Shown here: piece by piece, positions 1 through 7,312 of the stretch | How the letters are laid out: every line of letters starts with the position of its first letter | Position numbering within the stretch: position 1 is the stretch's first letter | Assembly: GCA_024405255.1 (NCBI GenBank) | Contig: JAKSOY010000026.1 | Coordinates: 1-29,258, forward strand | DNA from: Kiritimatiellia bacterium | Lineage (GTDB): Bacteria; Verrucomicrobiota; Kiritimatiellia; RFP12; UBA1067 | Length of the DNA stretch: 29,258 bases | Direction: 5' to 3' | Notes under the pieces: model-generated | What the model was told of the DNA's origin: nothing | The model's database searches: none | Seen by the model: only the letters and a program-made list of their open reading frames with translations | Translations under genes and position numbers: made by a program

Positions 1-185
1 AACGTACACCGTAACGACTCCACGTCCAATTGATGTATCCCTTTTTCGTACTTCAGCCCAAGATCGATGAATATGCGCATCGTATCATCACGACAAGCGT
101 GTTGATAGTCAAAATCAAGCTCTTCACTACAACTCAATAACAAAGCCGCCAAAGCTGCAAATATAATATACTTTACTACCTTCAT
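1..185 (-). CDS. Partial small lipoprotein, candidate immunity protein for the RHS toxin tip
   Basis: Hand translation from the ATG at 185-183 gives 61 codons open to the window edge. It starts MKVVKYIIFAALAALLLSC, a lipoprotein signal peptide with lipobox L-L-S-C and the lipidated Cys at residue 19. The +2 residue is Ser, not Asp, so by the usual rule the protein would go on to the outer membrane. The start overlaps the RHS stop in an ATGA, and an AAAGG lies just upstream inside the RHS gene, so translation is coupled. The stretch is as AT-rich as the RHS tip and unlike the RHS body. A small gene directly behind an RHS C-terminal tip is usually its cognate immunity gene, and that is the inference here. 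A lipidated immunity protein would suit a toxin acting in the envelope. The mature sequence (acidic start, two further Cys) resembles nothing I recognise, and the 3' end is missing. Confidence 0.68.
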   Translation of the reverse strand, partial: MKVVKYIIFAALAALLLSCSEELDFDYQHACRDDTMRIFIDLGLKYEKGIHQLDVESLRCT

Positions 186-3100
186 AATCCTTTAACCTTG
201 TAGCAGCCGCAGCAATCCTCACAGGTTCTATTCCTCGGACACTCTATTCCCTGAATATTTGCCATCATGTCATCAAGGGAATCCAATAATTGACGTTGAA
301 ATGTATCATTCGACACATTTGTCATTCCTAATACATCCTTAAGTTTCCAGACCGACAAGTCAGCCCCCTCACGTAATAATGCGATTAATGTTGCAATTCC
401 GACAGAATGACGTGATGCCCTGCACATATATACACAATGAAACCATTTGTCTGATTGTTGAACATTTGCCGAACGCATCAAAAAATACCCTCTTGCCAAT
501 TCAGCAGCTCCAAGTATTCCCTCTATACCTTCATAGACAAGAGACAACCTCGTTGCCCGATTATTGACAATTCCAGACCATACACTCTTTCCAAGAGAAT
601 CAATTTCAACAGCAACATTATTGCCGATGAAACAATATAGGTTAAAACACCCGTCCTCATCCAAAAGATCGCGTCCAATCCAACGTCCCGCACCTGGCTC
701 GTAATGCCGGTAATTGTAGTAGTCCAATCCCAAGGTATCGTCAGCGTATTCACTTGAGAAGCGGAATGGGTTGTCCATTGTACGTGAACCCATGCTAGAC
801 GTCACCGCGCCGAACGGGGCGTACTCGTAATGGCCTACGGAGTCGTTGTACGGTACGGCGCGGATCACGTCGGCGACGTTCTTGTTGCCGTCGTGCGTCA
901 GGTAGGCCGAGTCCATGCCGTTCTGGCGGAACACGAACGGCTTCGTCGCGACGGGTTCGGTCGGATCCCAGATGAATTCCTTCTGGACGGCATTGGGCGT
1001 CTCAAAGTCGAGCTGCTGGATCATCAGGTAGCCGTCGTAGAAGAACCGAGAGGAGGAAACCTCCGTACCGTTCTCGGTCTCGCGATAGAACGTGCGGCGG
1101 CCCATCGAATCGAAGTCCATCGTGACGACGGTGCTCGCACGCACCCAGCGCACGGGCCGGTTCTCGCCGTTGTACGTCACCTGCCACACGCCCGTGGCGG
1201 TCTTGACCAAGGTCTGGTTGCCGTCGAGGTCGTAGGCGGGGGAGAAATTGTTCGATTGTTCGGATTGTTCGATTGACGTGTACTGATTCAGATTGTTGGC
1301 CACATACTCTGCACTCTGCACTCCGCACTCCGCACTTGTCCTGCGGTTGCCGATGTCGTCGTACTGGTAGGCGTAGCTTCCATTCCCCGTCGCCGAAACC
1401 AGTTCGCCGCGTACGTTGTAGCCGTATTGCTCGTCGTTCTTGGAAACGCGCTGGCCCTTCTCGTCATTGGTGTAGGCGTAGACCGAGAAGTCGGTTTCGC
1501 CGAGATGGTTGCGCACGCCCGTCAGCAGGTTCCGGTGCTGCTCGTAGGAGTAGTCCACGTTGACGCCGTTGGGGTAGACGACTTTGCTTTTCAGATCGGT
1601 GCCCTGCAGATACTGCCACGAAAAGACGCCGCCTGCGTCCATCGTCGCGATGCGCCCGGTGGCGGCGTCATAGCCGACCGCGGTCTTGCGGCCCCCGTTC
1701 ACCGAATAGCCGGCGTCGCGCCCGAAGGCGTCACGATGGCGCGCGAGCACGCGGCCCCCCAGCCCGCCCCAGGTTTCGGAGGCCACCTCGCCGCATTCGT
1801 CGTAGGCGAAGGTCGTGGTTCCCGCCGCGTCCGAGACCGAGGTCTTCCGCCCCAGCGCGTCGTAGGCGAACGTCACCGAAGGCGTGCCGTCGGAATAGGC
1901 CGTCAAAGTCAATTTGCCCCAGGCGTCGTAGGCGTAGGTCGTCACGACGCCGCGCGCCCAGGTGCGCGAGGCCAGCCGACCCTGCACGTCGTAGGCGTAG
2001 GCGGGGCCGTGTCCGTCGGCATAGGTCTTCGCCGTGACGAGCCCGGTCGCCGGGTCGCGCGTCCAGGTCGTCGTGTCGCCCGGCTGCGTCGACGCGTCGC
2101 GGAAGGTCGTGAGCGACACGCGATCACCGTAGACATCGTAGCCGTAATTGACCGGATAGACGGCGCCGCCTTCCGCGACGAGGTTGCCGCGCAGGTCGTA
2201 GGCGCGCGTCGACACCTGGTCCAGCGCATTCGTCACCTCCACGACCCGCCCCATCGCGTCGTAGGCGTATCCCGTTCCAGCGCCCGAGGCGTCGACGACA
2301 CGCGCGAGACGCCCCTGCGGGTTGTAGCTGCGCGTCGTCGTGTTGCCGCGTCCGTCGATCCGCGCCGTCTCGCGCCGGTACGCGTCGAGGCGGCGCTGTT
2401 CGCAGACGCCCGCGTGCGAGACGTTGGAGACGATGGCACCGTCGACGTACCAGTTCGTGGCGATGTTGGAGGTCTCCGGGCGCTGAACCGTCTCGACGCG
2501 GCCCTGCCGGGCCGGATCGACCGCCATGCGAACGACCGTCGCGTTGCCGCGCACGTCGGTCGCGACGACGCAGGCGTTCTCCGCCAGCGTCAGCCCCGAA
2601 CGCCGGATGCGGCGGTTTTCGACGAGCGGCGCGATCGCCGGGTCCGAACAGGTGCGCGTCGTGGTCGTGGACTCGAACACCGCGCCGTCTTCAAGGACGA
2701 ACGCCCGCGCCGTCGCGGTGGTTCGCGTCTCGTTCCCCGCGCTCGCGGTCTCGCCGACGCGGTCGCCCCAGGCGTCGTAGGCATACTCCTTCGTCGGGAG
2801 GTCCGTCTCCGTCTGGCGAATGAGCCTTCCCTTTGTGTCGTAGAAGCGGTCTTGGACGTTCACGGCATTGCCGAACCCCGCCGTCTCGACGCGGACCGTC
2901 TCGCCAAATCCGTCCACATAGACCGTCCGAAAACGCGGCGAATCGGCGGCACCGACGCGTTCGGTCGTCCAGCGGCAGTTGACCGTCTCGCCATTCCGCT
3001 GGATGGCTGACACGCCCCGCGCGGTGTAGACCGGCGTCACCGCCGTGCCGGTCACCGAGGCGGTCGAGCCGTCCGCGTTGAGCGATTCGACGCGCGTGCC

Positions 3101-6100
3101 GCCGTCGACGAAGGTCGTCGTCACCGTGCGGCCGTCGGCGGAGTAGGCGGTGAGAGTGGCGGCGCCGTCGGGAGCCGTCTCCGAGACGACGCGGCCCCGG
3201 GAGTCGTAGATCCGCTCGGTCGTCTGGACTTCGCAGCCCTCGGCGGACCTGACTTCGCGGACGACCCGCCCTTCGGCGTCGCGTATGTACTGCGTGGTCA
3301 CGTCGCCGAACGCGCCATGGCGCGTGGACGAGGAAAGCAGCTTGGCGGCATTGTAGGAGTTGTCGACGGTCACGCCGCCGCGGTCGGTCTGCCACACCGG
3401 CCCCGGGCAGATCCAGTCCGCCGCGGACGCGGTGCCGTCGGAATCGGTCGCCTGAACTTCCTTGTGCGAGGCGTTGTATGCATGCGTCGACCAGGAGAGC
3501 AGATGCCAGTCGTCGCCGATCCGCGCATGGCGCTCGCGGCGAACGACGTCGCCCGCCGCATTGCGGAAGCGGACCTCGCGGACAGACTTGCCGGGAACCG
3601 TCTCGAATCCATCGTTCCACACGCCCTCGTCTTCGGTCTCGACGACCGTCCCGTCACCGTCCGGCGGAGAATATGCGGTGCTCGTGGTCCTACCGTCCTC
3701 GTCGACGACGAGCACCGGCCTCGCCTGCGCGTCGTATTCTTCGTAGCGGGTTCGCGAAACGCCGTTGCAAGTCCGGACATGCGTCGCCGTGCGACGACCA
3801 GCATCCGTCATGCCATAGGAAAACGTTTCGTCCAGCATCGTCAGCCCGCCGACAACAGTGCGTCTCCTTGCCGGGCGGAAGTCGATCGGCGAGACACCGG
3901 CCGGATAGACCTGCTCCACCACCGTGGTCGGAACCCCGGCCGCCGTCGTCGTTTCGCGCACGACACGCCCGAAGGCGTCGTAGACGAACTCCGTCCGACG
4001 TCCCAGCTCGTCGGTTTCGGACGCGACGCGTCCGTTCGGTGCCATTGCCGCCGAATACAGCAGCCTGCCGCTGACGGCGTCCCGCCGTTCGACCGCGTGC
4101 AGGGCATGTCCGTTGCGGTCCAGCAGGGCGGAAGACGAAGAAAGGACGTTGCCGACGGAATCCCTGTGGGTCAGGACGGAACGCCAGACCCGCCCGACGG
4201 GATCGTACGCCAGCGACTTTTCCTCACGGAGGACGACGGCGGTGCCGACGCCCTTCTCGAAGACGAAATCCTGCAGCGCGTCGTCGTAGGTCCAGCGGTA
4301 GTCGAACTGGAACTGCTCGCTGCGGTATTCATGGAGCGTGAAGGTAGAGGCGTTTTTCGATCCGCCGAAGTCGAAATGCTTGACCGCCATGTTCGCCGGC
4401 GAGGTCCAGGACAGGCGCCAGCAATAGCCTGCGGACGACACCGCATCGGGAGTCGAAGTCCTCAGGGTGCCGTCGGCGACGCTGGCGATGGAGGCGATCG
4501 TCCCCTGCGAATCGGCGGAGACGACGATGCCGAGGTCCGACACGGGAACGGGATCGCCGAACCGCGGCTGGAGCGCGGCGACATTCCCGGACTCGTCGTA
4601 GACCACGCGAAGCCCGTCTGGAAGTTCTTCGACGAAGCTGCCGTTTCCGTCGCGGAACAGCTGCCCGCCGGATCCCGAAGAAACGCCGGAGGGGAAACCC
4701 TGCCGGTATTCGACCGCCTCGCCCAGTCCGTCGACGACCACGGCATCGAGATTACGCCGGTAGACCATCCGCCGCATCATCGGATGGTCGTATCGAAGCG
4801 CCGCCGGCGTGTAGAGCGAATCGCAGAGACGCGACACCCGTACCACCACGCGTCCGGTCGGCAGCCCGCCATGGCCCGGCGTGGAGCCGAACGACTGCGA
4901 GAACATCACGCATCCGTTCTCCGCAGTCGTGCCTTCGCGGCAGCAGCCGCATTTTCCGTCGTCCTTGACGGGCTGGGCGACGAAGACGCAGCTGTCCGAG
5001 GAAATCTCCTCTCCGTCCGCCATCAGCCGGAACACCGCCACCGAGCTTCTGCCGTCGGACCAGAATCCGTCCGCGTCGACCGGATAGGCCGACGCGTCCG
5101 ACGCGGCCAGTCCCTCCCCCGCCTCCACTGTGATCTCATAGCTCTTTTCGGGGTCGCATTCGCCGACGATCGTCGCCGTCGCGGCCAGCCCCCTGAGATC
5201 GACTCCCCTCGCAGCCTTGAATGTCACGAGATGCGGATTCGCCCTGACCCTGGGACTGTACGCCTCCTCTTCCGGCGGCGTCCCCGCCCCGCCGCCTAGC
5301 GACAGGAAGTAGGGACCGCCGATCGTGTTCCATTCGACGGCTACCGGATAGCATACGCCTCCGACGAGATCGACGGAGAACTCCCGCGCGGCGCCCCTGT
5401 CTTCGTCCCATGTGACGGACGCGCCCCCTCCGCCCACGGAAAACGACGCATTGTCGTCCGCCGCAACCGAAAAGACATAATTGCTCGTGACGGACGGACG
5501 GAACCAGCCGCGCGAAGATAGTGAAACCAGGAAAGTCGCATTGGGATGTGTTCCGTCGGGCGGAAGCCCGGGAAGTCCGTCGGCGGAAACGGCAGGCGGC
5601 CAGTCGACGCCCATGTATCCCGCCTCGGGGCCGCCGAACGTCGTCTCGAACCCGAAGAAGCCGTACCGAACCGGATTCGTGGCCGTGCCCTGCACGCCGC
5701 CTGGCGTGCCATCGCCGGACGCGCCGCCTCCGGAAGGCGAACCGCCGCCGTAGGGCCTGATGCCGACATCTTCACTGCAAGGGTCGAAGCCGTGCACCAC
5801 CTCCCAGGCGTCGTCGTCGCCGTCATGGTCGGTGTCGCCGGCGGAAGGACTGGTGTGGGTCACCATCCGCTCTTCGGCGTCCGTCAGTCCGTCGCCGTCG
5901 GAATCCTCCTTTGACGCGGCGCGGAAGAACGCGATCGTCTCCATCGCGTTGTTGGGGAAATCGGCGCGGGCGACTTCCACCACGGCGTTGGACGAGGCCC
6001 CCGACACGTCCACTTCGCATATCCTTCGCCAGTCGTGCGACTTCAGGTCCCAGCTGCCGAAGATGTCGATCCGGCGGCCGTAGATGGTCTGGTTCTCAGG

Positions 6101-6403
6101 CCAGGCGAGACCAAGCGTCACCGAAACGGCCCCCGGCGTGATTTCCCAAAAGCAGAGATTCGTCACCGCCGGGAAATTCTCCGGCAGAGAGGTTCCCGGC
6201 ACATCCGTCTCCGACGGCGACAGCGCCGCAGCCGGGGGCGGAAGCGCCATCCTGCCGCCCAAACCGTTCGTACTTTTCGTCGCACCATAGCGCACAAATC
6301 CGCCGATGAAAACGCTAAGAATGAACAACTCCACCAGAGGACGCCTGAACGCACGCCGCATCGTGACGAGAAACTGTTCTTTCTTTTTTCCGACTTCATT
6401 CAT
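182..6403 (-). CDS. RHS repeat protein with calcium-binding repeats, PA14 domain and variable C-terminal tip
   Basis: A 2073-aa RHS/YD-repeat protein. The basic N-terminus (KKK, RRAFRR) followed by hydrophobic residues ~22-37 looks like an uncleaved membrane anchor. Two thrombospondin type-3-like calcium motifs (DSDGDGLTD at ~167, DTDHDGDDD at ~190) come next, then a PA14-like domain at ~241-372. Many YD repeats (for example YDAFGRVVRET, YDAMGRVVEVT) run from ~730 to ~1890. The RHS-associated core, YYNYRHYEPGAGRWIGRD, is near 1895-1912 and ends in DSLG near 1936. The last ~135 residues are unlike the rest and AT-rich. In this family the repeats form a shell around the C-terminal tip, which is often a toxin. 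The tip here holds DKWFHCVYMC and a terminal Cys cluster (C-x5-C-x2-C-C-x-C), and I assign it no activity. ATG 6403 is preferred over GTG 6409 because AAGGAG lies 8 bases before it. The gene has its own promoter. Confidence 0.93.
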   Translation of the reverse strand: MNEVGKKKEQFLVTMRRAFRRPLVELFILSVFIGGFVRYGATKSTNGLGGRMALPPPAAALSPSETDVPGTSLPENFPAVTNLCFWEITPGAVSVTLGLAWPENQTIYGRRIDIFGSWDLKSHDWRRICEVDVSGASSNAVVEVARADFPNNAMETIAFFRAASKEDSDGDGLTDAEERMVTHTSPSAGDTDHDGDDDAWEVVHGFDPCSEDVGIRPYGGGSPSGGGASGDGTPGGVQGTATNPVRYGFFGFETTFGGPEAGYMGVDWPPAVSADGLPGLPPDGTHPNATFLVSLSSRGWFRPSVTSNYVFSVAADDNASFSVGGGGASVTWDEDRGAAREFSVDLVGGVCYPVAVEWNTIGGPYFLSLGGGAGTPPEEEAYSPRVRANPHLVTFKAARGVDLRGLAATATIVGECDPEKSYEITVEAGEGLAASDASAYPVDADGFWSDGRSSVAVFRLMADGEEISSDSCVFVAQPVKDDGKCGCCREGTTAENGCVMFSQSFGSTPGHGGLPTGRVVVRVSRLCDSLYTPAALRYDHPMMRRMVYRRNLDAVVVDGLGEAVEYRQGFPSGVSSGSGGQLFRDGNGSFVEELPDGLRVVYDESGNVAALQPRFGDPVPVSDLGIVVSADSQGTIASIASVADGTLRTSTPDAVSSAGYCWRLSWTSPANMAVKHFDFGGSKNASTFTLHEYRSEQFQFDYRWTYDDALQDFVFEKGVGTAVVLREEKSLAYDPVGRVWRSVLTHRDSVGNVLSSSSALLDRNGHALHAVERRDAVSGRLLYSAAMAPNGRVASETDELGRRTEFVYDAFGRVVRETTTAAGVPTTVVEQVYPAGVSPIDFRPARRRTVVGGLTMLDETFSYGMTDAGRRTATHVRTCNGVSRTRYEEYDAQARPVLVVDEDGRTTSTAYSPPDGDGTVVETEDEGVWNDGFETVPGKSVREVRFRNAAGDVVRRERHARIGDDWHLLSWSTHAYNASHKEVQATDSDGTASAADWICPGPVWQTDRGGVTVDNSYNAAKLLSSSTRHGAFGDVTTQYIRDAEGRVVREVRSAEGCEVQTTERIYDSRGRVVSETAPDGAATLTAYSADGRTVTTTFVDGGTRVESLNADGSTASVTGTAVTPVYTARGVSAIQRNGETVNCRWTTERVGAADSPRFRTVYVDGFGETVRVETAGFGNAVNVQDRFYDTKGRLIRQTETDLPTKEYAYDAWGDRVGETASAGNETRTTATARAFVLEDGAVFESTTTTRTCSDPAIAPLVENRRIRRSGLTLAENACVVATDVRGNATVVRMAVDPARQGRVETVQRPETSNIATNWYVDGAIVSNVSHAGVCEQRRLDAYRRETARIDGRGNTTTRSYNPQGRLARVVDASGAGTGYAYDAMGRVVEVTNALDQVSTRAYDLRGNLVAEGGAVYPVNYGYDVYGDRVSLTTFRDASTQPGDTTTWTRDPATGLVTAKTYADGHGPAYAYDVQGRLASRTWARGVVTTYAYDAWGKLTLTAYSDGTPSVTFAYDALGRKTSVSDAAGTTTFAYDECGEVASETWGGLGGRVLARHRDAFGRDAGYSVNGGRKTAVGYDAATGRIATMDAGGVFSWQYLQGTDLKSKVVYPNGVNVDYSYEQHRNLLTGVRNHLGETDFSVYAYTNDEKGQRVSKNDEQYGYNVRGELVSATGNGSYAYQYDDIGNRRTSAECGVQSAEYVANNLNQYTSIEQSEQSNNFSPAYDLDGNQTLVKTATGVWQVTYNGENRPVRWVRASTVVTMDFDSMGRRTFYRETENGTEVSSSRFFYDGYLMIQQLDFETPNAVQKEFIWDPTEPVATKPFVFRQNGMDSAYLTHDGNKNVADVIRAVPYNDSVGHYEYAPFGAVTSSMGSRTMDNPFRFSSEYADDTLGLDYYNYRHYEPGAGRWIGRDLLDEDGCFNLYCFIGNNVAVEIDSLGKSVWSGIVNNRATRLSLVYEGIEGILGAAELARGYFLMRSANVQQSDKWFHCVYMCRASRHSVGIATLIALLREGADLSVWKLKDVLGMTNVSNDTFQRQLLDSLDDMMANIQGIECPRNRTCEDCCGCYKVKGL
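1247..1271. repeat. Octamer direct repeats (ATTGTTCG x3) inside the RHS gene
   Basis: On the plus strand ATTGTTCG occurs at 1247-1254, 1255-1262 and, after one extra G, 1264-1271. The minus-strand coding sense reads IEQSEQSNNF. The unit length is not a multiple of three, so gain or loss of one unit would shift the RHS frame ahead of the core and tip. Confidence 0.85.
1306..1333. repeat. Heptamer tandem repeats (ACTCTGC x2, ACTCCGC x2) inside the RHS gene
   Basis: Four adjoining 7-bp units run 1306-1312, 1313-1319, 1320-1326 and 1327-1333, followed by ACTT. In the coding sense they read SAECGVQSAEYV. The unit length is not a multiple of three. From memory, similar heptamer runs recur in many bacterial genomes and often give SAECG-type peptides when translated. 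This cluster sits about 35 bases from the octamer cluster. Confidence 0.85.
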
Positions 6404-6411
6404 CCTCACTG

Positions 6412-6417
6412 CTCCTT
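6412..6417 (-). promoter_or_regulatory. Ribosome binding site fixing the RHS start
   Basis: AAGGAG on the minus strand. It is 8 bases before ATG 6403 but only 2 bases before the alternative GTG at 6409, so the ATG is the better start. Confidence 0.75.
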
Positions 6418-6458
6418 CACAAGATCCGATTCATTATTCAAGCCCATCCGCAAAACCT

Positions 6459-6498
6459 GGATGATTATACCACACGGACCATCCAAACACAATCATCC
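6459..6498. promoter_or_regulatory. 8-bp inverted repeat spanning the RHS promoter, possible operator
   Basis: GGATGATT at 6459-6466 and its exact complement AATCATCC at 6491-6498 are 24 bases apart. The left arm overlaps the -10 hexamer and the right arm overlaps the end of the -35 hexamer. This is a layout a dimeric repressor could use. No T-run follows, so it is not a standard rho-independent terminator. An 8-bp match may also be chance. Confidence 0.4.
6464..6492 (-). promoter_or_regulatory. Sigma70-like promoter of the RHS unit
   Basis: On the minus strand a perfect -10 hexamer TATAAT (6469-6464) is preceded, after 17 bases, by TTGTGT (6492-6487), which matches the TTG of the -35 consensus. 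Transcription would begin near 6457 and give a leader of about 55 bases before the RHS start. No other element was found in the 123-base gap between the barrel-protein stop and the RHS gene, except the inverted repeat listed separately. Confidence 0.65.
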
Positions 6499-6532
6499 GT
6501 CAATCCTAGACAGTAATTCCAATAGCACGAAA

Positions 6533-7312
6533 TCAGAAACTGGCCTGGACGCCGAGTGTGAAGATCGTAAGGTCGCGACGGTGAATGCCGTGCGCCTGGT
6601 CGCGTGCGTCGGAATCGACAAGGCCGAACTGCTGGAGTTTCGCGTAAAACTTCCAGTTGTCCGAAACCACATAGTCGACCGAAATCTGCCCGAGAACCGC
6701 CAGGAATGCCGTATGATAGGCACGCGAACGCGGCAACTCGCCATACCGAAGCTCGTAGAAGGCCTGATTGCCCGTCTCGGCGAACACCCCAGGCGTGATG
6801 CTGATCGGCACACCAAGCGTCGGCTTGAGGTCGAACGGCTTCGCGAGTCCCGTCCGCACATAGACCCAATCGGACGAATGCCATCCGCGCCGCACGAACA
6901 CTGACGGCACAAGATAGTCGTTCTTGAGGCTCGCTTCATCCCACACTTCATATTGCGTGCCGCCGTCCTCGGGATCGCGGTAGCCGCCGAAGAGCAGCCA
7001 CCAGAGCGTCGCCTGGTTCTTCAGCGTCCACCCTTCGGCCACTTCGTGCGAAAAGTCCCAGAACGTGCCCAAGTCGTTTTCGCTGAAGAGCCGCCGACGC
7101 TCATGCTGGAGCCGAGGCGTGATCGACGTGAGACACCAATGCGCAATCCCGAACGCCCCCAAGGGCCCCACGTCGCGCGAGAAGGACGCCTCGCAAACTT
7201 GGACAGGACGGTCTTCCGAAATCCGCGACCGCGACAGGTACGCAGTTCGTGTTTCTGTGGATGCAGTAAAGTGGTATGGTGCCAATGCCGCGGCGAGAAA
7301 AGCTAAAATCAT
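6533..7312 (-). CDS. Putative outer-membrane beta-barrel protein coupled to the heparinase-like gene
   Basis: A 259-aa protein starting MILAFLAAALAPYHFTAS, a short hydrophobic leader that may be cleaved near residue 18. The rest alternates polar and aromatic residues in strand-like stretches (WTLKNQATLWWLLFGGY, DWVYVRTGLAKPFDLKP, NWKFYAKLQQFGLV) and ends LGVQASF. A terminal Phe on a final strand is typical of outer-membrane barrels, and the length would suit about 8-12 strands. I know no named family for it. The start overlaps the stop of the lyase gene in an ATGA, so the two are probably translated together and may act together, for example in uptake or sensing of lyase products or in anchoring. 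That role is inference. Its stop at 6535-6533 lies 130 bases before the RHS start, and I see no hairpin terminator after it. Confidence 0.72.
   Translation of the reverse strand: MILAFLAAALAPYHFTASTETRTAYLSRSRISEDRPVQVCEASFSRDVGPLGAFGIAHWCLTSITPRLQHERRRLFSENDLGTFWDFSHEVAEGWTLKNQATLWWLLFGGYRDPEDGGTQYEVWDEASLKNDYLVPSVFVRRGWHSSDWVYVRTGLAKPFDLKPTLGVPISITPGVFAETGNQAFYELRYGELPRSRAYHTAFLAVLGQISVDYVVSDNWKFYAKLQQFGLVDSDARDQAHGIHRRDLTIFTLGVQASF

Noticed and set aside
1240..1340. CRISPR array
   Set aside because: The repeat units are 7-8 bases, directly adjoining, without spacers, and lie inside a coding frame.
1427..5299. Plus-strand open frames of 527 and 660 codons opposite the RHS gene
   Set aside because: Arg/Asp/His/Val-rich antisense frames without recognisable domains. 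The minus-strand RHS reading is unambiguous.
6404..6409. GTG at 6409 as the RHS start
   Set aside because: AAGGAG would be only 2 bases away; the ATG at 6403 has proper spacing of 8.
6459..6498. Rho-independent terminator after the barrel-protein gene
   Set aside because: The stem is only 8 bp with a 24-base loop, and no T-run follows on the minus strand. The position on a good promoter fits an operator better.
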